Assembly (NCBI GenBank): GCA_963691655.1
Contig: OY829326.1
Location: 96,465,235 to 96,529,234, forward strand
DNA length: 64,000 nucleotides
Source: Toxonevra muliebris
Taxonomy: Eukaryota > Arthropoda > Insecta > Diptera > Pallopteridae
Reading direction: 5' to 3'
Below the pieces are notes generated by a model. It had not been told where the DNA came from and did no database searches. It saw only the letters and a program-made list of their open reading frames with translations. Position numbers and translations under genes: made by a program. Numbering within the stretch: the stretch's first letter is position 1; the number at the start of each line of letters is the position of its first letter. Shown one piece after another: positions 56,164 through 64,000 of the stretch.

Positions 56164-58305
56164 CAGTGGCGGTTCTAGGATTTGGGTTTGGGGGGAGAGA
56201 GGCGGGCTCATTTACTAAATTAAAATAAATAATTATCAAACTCACTATCGACCAAAACCCAAACCTAGATTTGGTGTAACTAGTGTAAAATTGTTATCAA
56301 ATACAGGCCAAAAATTAAAAGATAACTGGAACAAAACTGAGACCAACATTCAAAATAAAATCGGATAGAAATTTAGGCAGAAATTTCGACCAAATTTCAA
56401 ACTAAAATTCAAATACTTTTTTCAGATCGAAGTTCAAACCAAGAAAAGAACCAAATTCAGATCAAAAATCTGGATCAAAATGAGACCAAATTCAGATCAA
56501 AATCTTGATTATGACTTTTCTGATGGATTTATATTGTTAAATGATCTATTTGGAGAAAATTTTAATTTCCTTTGAGAAAAAATTTTGATGAAACAATTTG
56601 ATACATCTCTATTTTTTGACTCATTTTTGGTCGAAAAAAACCCGAAAAAAAATTAAATTAAGATTAACAGTTGATTTGGATAGTACTTTACACGAATTTT
56701 TAAATATATATTGATGTCACTCTTAGCATCGCTATCACTATTAATATCGGCCTGGTGGTGAGTTTACGATCTCACAACTCCTTAACCAAGCACTTCATTT
56801 TTAGGAAAAATTAAATAAGTTCTTTAAGCATGTTATACATTACTCAAAATGTAAATATATCTTAATTTGACCAAAAAACCAATACATTTTAAATTTCAAC
56901 GAGATCCATACACGCTTTCGGGTACCGGGCAACAACCGGTTAAAAAAAACAAGGTTCAGACCACGGATCAGACCAAAATTCCAACCAAAATGAGATCAAA
57001 TTCAGGTCAAAACTCAGACTAAAAACCCAAAATTCAGACAGAATCAAAACCAAAATCAATTTTAAAATTCATACCAGAATTCAATAAAAAATTTAGACCA
57101 CAACTCAGACCAATAGTTAGACAAAACATTAGGCCAAAGGACAGGAAAGTGACCTAAAATTAGGATTAAAGACTAGTGGGAATATCTGATAAATATTTAC
57201 ATCAAAAAATTTTAATTTAAATTAAACAAAAAATAGACCAAAACTCCTGACGAATTCAGACCAAATTTTTCAATAAAATTCCGATCGATTTCGGACCGAA
57301 ATTCAGACCAAAATAGTATCAAAATCAAGCCAATTCAGACGAAAATATATACCCCAACTCAGACTAAAAGTTAGATTAAAACTGAGTTAAAAAAAGATCA
57401 AACGCTTGTCTGCAAACGCTGGAAAGCAAATTAAAATTTAATCCAAACATGGACTAAAACTCAAACCAAATTCAGAATAAAATTCAAACTAAAATAAAAC
57501 AAAATTCTGTCTTAGAATCAAACCAAAATTCATATCAAAAACGGGCAAAAACGGAAAAGTTTAACCAACATCAGACTAAAATTCAGTACAAAATTCAATC
57601 CAAAAACTAGACCATTATCAAGCTTTCTAAAAGTACGACATTTATAAGCTGGCGTTGAAATTGTAGATTTAATGTAGTGTTCCAGTTTTTATTGTTAAAA
57701 ATGAATTTATGAAAACATTAATTTCTTTGAACAAACACACATTGTATTATCATCCCCTTTCTATAACATGTAAGCAACATTGTACAATATATAAAATATA
57801 TTTTAGACCTCTCATCTTGCTATATTTCAATAAAGTCAGTCTCCCACTATCACCCGAATATCAAACGTCTTTTCTTGCGTCATACCTCGGCGTAGTTTCG
57901 TAGACTCACCCTACAACCCGCATTTCAATGTACAGTCCACTTACGCAGTTACCATTTACTGCCACATGTAGTCTGCATGTATTTAATAACCAGTTGCACT
58001 GCAACGTGCATCCCATTGGCACGCCCAGCATGGCGGCTAATCAGAATTGATTCCAATATCCGACCGCATTTTTAATATTTATATTAAATTATTATTGTTA
58101 AAATGAAATCTCGTATAATATAAAATAATATTTTCAGTCCTAAAGTTTTTCGTTTGTTGAAGTAAATACTTTTCACTGCTGATGGCTTTTTTTTTTGGAA
58201 AAATCTAAATATTTTTGATTTCTCAAAAATGACTGTTTACTATAAGATTGTCGGATGCTGGGGGGGAATCAGCCCCTATAGCCTCACCCCCTGGATACGC
58301 TACTG
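56164..58305. mobile_element. hAT-type element with internal 12-bp satellite
   Basis: Ends CAGTGGCGGTTCTAGG (56164) and, inverted, CAGTAGCGTATCCAGG (to 58305) match at 12 of 16 positions. The flanking 8-mers are identical, AATATGCA (56156-56163 and 58306-58313), which marks a hAT insertion. G-rich sequence inside the left end (GGGTTTGGGGGGAG) is mirrored by CCCC-rich sequence at the right (58254-58292). No transposase motif is present in the 2142 bp. Most of the interior is a degenerate short repeat, listed separately. The origin of that repeat inside a transposon is unexplained. Confidence 0.88.
56240..57620 (+). repeat. Degenerate ~12-bp repeat ACCAAAATTCAG
   Basis: Variants of ACCAAAATTCAG, AACTCAGACC, GATCAAAATTCAG and CCAAATTCAGATC recur many dozens of times in two blocks, about 56240-56520 and 56955-57615. 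An unrepetitive AT-rich spacer lies between them. Spacing is often 12 or 24 but drifts, and no long run is perfect. The array stays inside the ends of the hAT element. Although ACC AAA ATT CAG could be read as codons, constant frame shifts exclude a protein. Confidence 0.8.
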
Positions 58306-58313
58306 AATATGCA

Positions 58314-60035
58314 TCAAAAATCATTCAAGGGTTAAAAGATTGAACCAGAACCCTCCAAAACCCTCTTCTAAATACTGCCTTCCAGAGGATATTACAAAAT
58401 AAAATTTAAACAACTGAGGACTCCACGACTTGGTGCTCCTCAAACACTCTATATTATAATTTAACACAAAAGAAATCGCGCTGTAGGTACGGCGTAAAAA
58501 TATGTATCTCTTTCATTCAGCTACACACGTATTTATAATCGTTGGCTATGTCTAGCGATGATTTGAATATTGTTTGAAATTTCGTATGTGAACTACCCCC
58601 ATGGATGGGACAAATTTTAAGTGCCAGATCCGCGCTAATGTACACTAAGTTCTTTAAAGCATTTAAATGCTCGTAAATAAAGAAGTAATCTTCATTCCAA
58701 TTATTAGGAAGAGCACTGAGTGTATTTGATTTTAAAAAGGCTGTAGTCAGATAATAATTTTCTGCTCACTTAATTTATTGGGATTATTGATTGAGTATAA
58801 TAGACGACCGGTTCCCTTTTTTCAGAAAATGTCTGTGACAAATGAACGAGGATTCACATGGCGTGTTTGTGGTTTTTATCAAAAGCATTTTAAAGATTTA
58901 CAAATTGTGAGAATTAAGCTTTTACTGTCATAAATTTTATAAAATTCAAAATTGCACTTGACAAGCAGCAAATTTTGTGAAAATTGTTTATGCCATCACC
59001 AACACCAGCAAAACATTTTTCATAAAGGCTAAAACAACAACGCATATAGATATAAATAAATGCCATAAAGTATACAAACTTATGAGCATAAACAAATCGA
59101 ATGTGTGTGTGTGTATGTGTGTGAACATCTGCAATTTTGTAATTTAACAGATTTCCTTTGATATTTTCTACTTCTACACACAAATTTGATGAAATTTTGC
59201 TTGAGAAAAAAGATTTACACAAACGTAAGAAGATATTTTGTCATGTCAAAAAGCCAAAGAAAGGATATTACGAAAAACATACACAAACATAAACATATAG
59301 ATAGATAGATACTTGAATATGAAAACTTAATGAAAAGGAATTTTACTTTGGAGTATGTGTAGCTGAACCGACTTAACGAAATTTTGTAGGTATTGTATTT
59401 TGAAGACACTCGAGCTTGTGCATGACGATGTTTGATATATTGTTAAAATAATTAAATTTATTAGAGTGCAGTACACTACAGAATGCAAATCCTTAAGGAT
59501 ATGTAATCAAGCAGCATGAAATTAGTATATGCGTGTGTGTAAATATATGTATAAAGTTGAGTCTATAGATAACGAGATTTTCAAGTGTAGTTAGGTGGGT
59601 ACAAGTGCATAGATACTTGCATAAGAATAAGTGTATTAAGAAGTATTTTGTTTAAATTTTAATTGATTTTTGTATTTAATATTTGAAATTAATTCTTCTC
59701 AAAAAAAAAAGGATTTACTAAATATTGAGTAGTATGCTTTTAAAACGGTTTGCATACTTAAGTTTTATATAATAATGACTTAATAGTATATACATGCAGT
59801 ACAAGTAAAGCCTTGCAGCATCTTAAATACGCAATTTAATAAAATAAGGTTGGAATTGAAGAAAAGGGGAGAAAGTTTCACTTCGCTAAGGAATTTTTGA
59901 GGCAGGCTTCAACTATTGAAATTATAGTGTAAATTCTTAAAAATTTTAAAATTTTTTGATCGGGGTGAAATTTTGCACATACTTTCCTGCCCCAACGACG
60001 CAACTTTTCACCACTAATAGAATCCAGTCATCGAA
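58314..60035. other. Host-like non-coding DNA
   Basis: Contains GTGTGTGTGTGTATGTGTG (about 59102-59122) and (ATAG)n (59297-59312). The frames at 58914-59409 on the minus strand follow these. No element ends were seen. Confidence 0.45.
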
Positions 60036-60590
60036 CCACCATAGGTTAGGTTCAAGGGAAGTGCTCAGAAAAACTGAGCGTTCACGGGGGCTAAAAATTT
60101 GATGTCCGTATACTTTGTGAAAACCTCAACTTGCACGAAACAGATCTTGTTAAACATCTATCCATCTTGGAAATACTTAGTACTCCTAATGAACCTTACA
60201 AGATCTGTTGACGGGATCTCCGCCAGGTCCTCCAGTTCTTCAAACAGTCTGCCTCGTAAGAAATGAGATTGGGGCATTCACAGAGGAGGTGGTGGATTGT
60301 TTTATTTTCTTCTGCAGTAGCTTGGTGCTGCGACTTCAATCTTCAAAGCCATTGCACCAACAACACAAAAGCCTGTAAGTACTCCAACTAGAACTCGAGT
60401 TTGTTTTCTCTCTAAACAGAGGAGGTTCTGAGTTCTTTTCTTATCAAAAGAAGGCCATAAATTTCGGACTATCTTATAGCCGCTCCTCAGTACTTAAGGC
60501 TGCTCCGATACTCGCTAGCTCATCAGCTTTATCGTTTCCTTCAATATTACTATGTCTGGGAACCCAGGCGGCAAAATATTGTAGTTTTTA
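60036..60590 (-). pseudogene. LINE 3' end with RNase H remnant and CCTAACC tail
   Basis: On minus, AAWVPRHSNIEGNDKADELA (60515-60575) is the late RNase H motif. Frame-shifted sequence then gives NLLCLERKQTRVLVGVLTGF (about 60390-60440), TIHHLLCECPNLIS (60255-60300), and LFEELEDLAEIPSTDLVRFI (about 60185-60250), ending STKYFQDG. The 3' UTR runs to about 60040, where the minus strand reads CTTGAACCTAACCTATGG. The upstream half is missing. It is the same broad family as the fragment at 11.63-12.6 kb. Confidence 0.82.
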
Positions 60591-61304
60591 AGACCAGATG
60601 ATTGGAAAAAAATTAGTTTCACACTAGTTTTGTTGAAACTTTTTAAAAATTAGATGATTGTGTAGAGTAGAAAATATATCTTTAGTTTTCCACAGGAAGT
60701 TTTCTTTAAGATGTACATAAAATTTTTACTGCCTTAAGTGTTTAAGTGCTCAGAAGATTACACCCAAAAATCAATACGGGAAATATAAACAAATTTCCTT
60801 CATTTAAAGGTCAAAATTTTATTTTAGGTTGCATTTTCTCCAAGCAAAGTCACATTAAGATTGCTCACCACATTTTTAAGTTATTGTTCAGGATTCTCCA
60901 TAAAACCTCCCAAGAAGCCTAAAATAAACCAAAAGTTGTATTTTTAGTTAAGTTTTCTCTATGGATATTTCGTTGAGGTTACTCTTAGGATACCAAAGTT
61001 ATTGCTTGAAGCCCTATTTTGGGCACTACTGAATTAAAATAAGGCCCGCAAAAAGCCTAAAGTATGCATCTATTTTTTAGGCAAAAGCCATTGGATAAGC
61101 ATTCTCTACCTAGTTTCGACATTCATTTTACTGTGTTCGGTATACTATAGTTCCAGAGGCGTCACTAATATGCTGTGAGTCAACTAGAGAACGAGCCCAA
61201 AATATCTCTTAGGTGAGAGGCTGTCAATAAATTTTGTTTTTCCGCTTCTATGTCTTTTCGAAGTATACTTAGTCAATAAATTATTGGCGAATTTCAGATA
61301 TGTG
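60591..61304. other. Non-coding, nothing recognised
   Basis: AT-rich between the LINE 3' end and the foldback element. No supportable feature. Confidence 0.5.
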
Positions 61305-61308
61305 TGTA

Positions 61309-62562
61309 CTAGAGCGGGTCGATTTTTTTTTCGAAAAATCGTCTATGAAAATTGGGATATAGGGATAATTTTAAGAGTATTTGCAGAAGAAAGCATAGGT
61401 CAAAAATGGATTTCGAGCCTCCGGATTTTCCAAAATAGGTATCTTTAAGTATAACATACTATACTATGTGGATAAATGACCATAAAGCTATTAAAAATTC
61501 ACCGATTTTTATGATTGAGTACTCGTTGGAAAGGTAATTTAGAGTTCTCTCAATTTCAATACAATAAACAAGTTGTCTTATTTTACTTAATCTGTTAGAA
61601 ATAAACAAACTTTAGGCCCGCGTACAGAAAAAAGTTTGAGGTAAACTTTTAAAACGCAGAGACCCGTATAATTTTTTCTCTCGAGTTCTATCAGAATCCA
61701 CTTACAGAAGCTTGTTATTTTTGGAAAAATATATTTTTGTCGGATAGTGTAATTTTCGTTTAGTATCGTTTGATCGCTGATGATGAGAAGTGGATGCTTA
61801 TTTTTTAGCCGATTGTTTTGAAACTTTCAGAAACTATCTTTTTAACGATAAAAATGCTGTGTGCCAAAATTAAGTTATTTCGATGTAAAATAAGGGTATC
61901 ACCCACACGAATTTTCCACTTTTTGGGAATTTTTGTCGGTTTTTTGTATGGGAGGTATGTCTAAAATAATTTTTTTCTGCAAATAAATATCAGATTCAGC
62001 TTTTTCATGCTGGGAAACCCCTTGATACCAATTTTCACCGCAATAAGAAGAAGGACATGTAACTTCGTAGTATACCCCCAAACCAAAACTTAAAAAAAAA
62101 ATTTGTATGAAACGCTGCTGATAGGAGAAAAAACTGTTAATACCACGGAATTCCTTGACCCCGAATTAGTTAGAAACGATATGTCTCTCGTCTGCTACAA
62201 AATTTAATTTTTTAAATTCTAGCACAGTGTAACAATAAATAAAAAATAAATGATTTCTCTTGAAAAACTGAATTTATAGCAATAAATTATAATATCTTAG
62301 GTTTGTATTGAAATTGAATCTTAGAGAACTCTAAATTACCTTTTCATCGAGTACTCAATCATAAAAATCGGTGAATTTTTAACAGCTTTATGGTCATTTA
62401 TGCACATAATATAGTATGTTATACTTAAAAAAATCCGGAGGCTCGAAATCCATTTTTGACCTATGGTTTCTTCTGCAAATACTCTTAAAATTATCCCTAT
62501 ATTCCATTGTTCGTGGACGATTTTTCACATTTTTTCTACTCGAACAAATCGACCCGGTCTAG
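61309..62562. mobile_element. Foldback element with ~260-bp terminal inverted repeats
   Basis: The left arm, 61309 to about 61565, is repeated inverted at about 62300-62562. Ends CTAGAGCGGGTCGAT and (inverted) CTAGACCGGGTCGAT match at 14 of 15. Inside, AAAATTCACCGATTTTTATG, GAGTACTCG, CAAAAATGGATTTCGAGCC and AAGAGTATTTGCAGAAGAAA all pair with the other arm. TGTA on both sides (61305-61308 and 62563-62566) is a candidate 4-bp target duplication. The ~735-bp centre has no recognisable transposase. High arm similarity over ~260 bp suggests a fairly young or gene-converted structure. The superfamily is not identified. Confidence 0.9.
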
Positions 62563-62566
62563 TGTA

Positions 62567-64000
62567 TACCCAAACTGCAATAAAAACCCTTTAAATTTTC
62601 GCCGTTCTGAGACAGTCTAAAACTTTGCACCTCCTTCACCTATCGTCATTTCTATTTACTATTTTTTGTACACATTTTTCACATAAACTTTATACTTTCC
62701 TTCTCATATGAGGAACCGCGAGCAAAGTGCAAAGACCGTATTATTAACTCAGACTCATATATACGCACACACACACACACACACATATGAGTACAAGTAT
62801 ATTTGAATTTTAATAAACATGCAAAATGTCAATAATTTCATTTTGTGGTTGACGCATTTTTTTATACTTATACGATATCAACAACAACTACAACAACAGC
62901 ATCACACTGGCTTAATATTAATACTAAAATAGACAACAATTCCCTCCTTTACGCCGTTACAATGAAGTTTAACGTGTATTTAAAATGACTTCACTATCGC
63001 GTCGCATCGCGTCGCGTATTAGTTGCGGTATAAAATCGCGTGCGATTTTTGATTCTTCTGGTTGTTGTTTTTGTTATTTGTATTCTTCTTCTTCCTGTCT
63101 TCTTGTGGTGTTTTTGTTTTTTACATATTTTTATGTTTTTTGATATTTTTGTATTCTTGTAAAATATATATGAACATGTGCTGCGCATTTTAATTAGAAT
63201 GAATATCTTCATATCTATCGATATGACACTACTCGCGTATTATATTCGCAGACTCACTCACTCACTCACTCACGCGACTTGTACACAAAACGCACTAGCG
63301 TCAATTATTGCAGTTTTGTGTGTGTGTACGTGTATGAGTAGAGTATGAGTGTGTTTGTGGCACTATATTAATACATTGTGCGCTAGACGTGACATAAATT
63401 CGCGCGCGTTTATTTTTATATCCCAGCGGGAAAGATTTGTAGCGACTTCAAAAAGAGCACAACAAATGTGTATTAATTTTTTGCTTCTTGTAGTTACAGA
63501 ATAATAAAAAAATGGTCCAAAGGGATAAAAAGCTCGGATTACGCTGTTGTGGCATAAAAAGAAAATGAAGCTCCGAAAGCGTTTCGAAGACCTGATTCTT
63601 TGCTACGTACCAGCAACATATATCAAATCATTCAAAACATTGACAGATGTTTCTAAAGAGGCTGTACAAAATGTAAAACGTTTAAGCCCATTAAATTGCT
63701 GAAATAAATACTTTTAATTCATTATTTGAATTTATTTGAAGGAGAGAAAGTGAGTACAGTATAAAGAAAGCAGCTATTTTTGAATAGAAGTTCTTTCTGC
63801 GAAAATAAATCCCTTCAAATTATTTAATGCTGTAAACACATCGCAGGCTGCAGACTTGTGCTTACGTTATAGAAATTATGGAATAAATGTTTTCCGTGCT
63901 TATTTTGCTCTTGTCTCTCTGCGCACATTATAATTTTTTCAATTTGCCACTTGTGTAGAATCGTTTCTTATATGACAGCAACTTGAAATGAAGTTACATA
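62567..64000. other. Host-like DNA with microsatellites and a CpG-rich patch
   Basis: A (CA)n run at 62766-62785, a CGCGTCGCATCGCGTCGCG patch at 62998-63016, (ACTC)n at 63251-63273 and a TG-rich patch at 63316-63335 fall within 600 bp. Frames here have no motif. The CpG-rich words and repeats are unlike the TE-rich neighbours and may be regulatory host DNA, but I cannot show this. Confidence 0.4.

Noticed and set aside
1..64000. LTR retrotransposon or retroviral pol/env
   Set aside because: No pair of long direct repeats with TG...CA ends, no primer-binding site and no protease-RT-integrase order was found. All RT remnants are of non-LTR type.

Overview
The window reads as intergenic or intronic DNA of a higher dipteran fly. 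It is AT-rich, full of TG/CA, CATA and CAA/CAG microsatellites, and holds no intact protein-coding gene that I can support. I infer a fly, plausibly a tephritid fruit fly, from the mix of decayed LINEs (RNase H-bearing, R1-like and RTE), mariner and Tc1-like elements, hAT elements and tRNA-derived SINEs. The species cannot be read from sequence alone.

Layout. 0-1 kb: a decayed RING-finger C-terminus followed by two tandem hairpins. 2.3-4.4 kb: LINE debris, including a nearly colinear but stop-ridden RTE element. 6.05-7.09 kb: a ~1 kb strand-asymmetric purine tract. 9.7-12.8 kb: two minus-strand LINE fragments around a 65-70 bp minisatellite. 13.0-14.9 kb: a nested stack in which a deleted Tc1-like element is interrupted by a hAT deletion derivative (8-bp target duplication) and by a tRNA-SINE (15-bp target duplication). 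14.9-17.9 kb: host-like sequence with a weak candidate 5' untranslated exon. 19-22.7 kb: LINE and SINE fragments. 24.0-25.5 kb: two adjoining inverted-repeat elements. 27.5-31.9 kb: mostly quiet. 32.3-34.1 kb: SINE, mariner and MITE fragments. 34.1-38.6 kb: quiet. 38.6-45.6 kb: LINE, a mariner deletion derivative with both ends, an inverted-repeat element, a zeste-type Myb/SANT fragment and a LINE/LINE/Tc1 junction. 47-50.7 kb: two opposed MITE copies with a hAT between them, then an element with CCGGGTATGAGAC sites. 52.3-55.3 kb: MITE, LINE and SINE fragments. 56.16-58.31 kb: a hAT-like element with an exact 8-bp target duplication and an internal degenerate 12-bp repeat. 60.0-62.6 kb: a LINE 3' end and a 1.25 kb foldback element with ~260-bp arms.

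There is no pathway or operon here. The relationships are those of transposition: deletion derivatives that could only have moved in trans, SINEs that probably borrow LINE machinery (shared CCTAACC-type 3' tails), and nested insertions that give a relative order. The best candidates for undescribed biology are the 61.3-62.6 kb foldback element, the satellite-bearing hAT at 56.2-58.3 kb, and the GAGCRAAAAC palindromic repeats at 8.04 and 25.2 kb.
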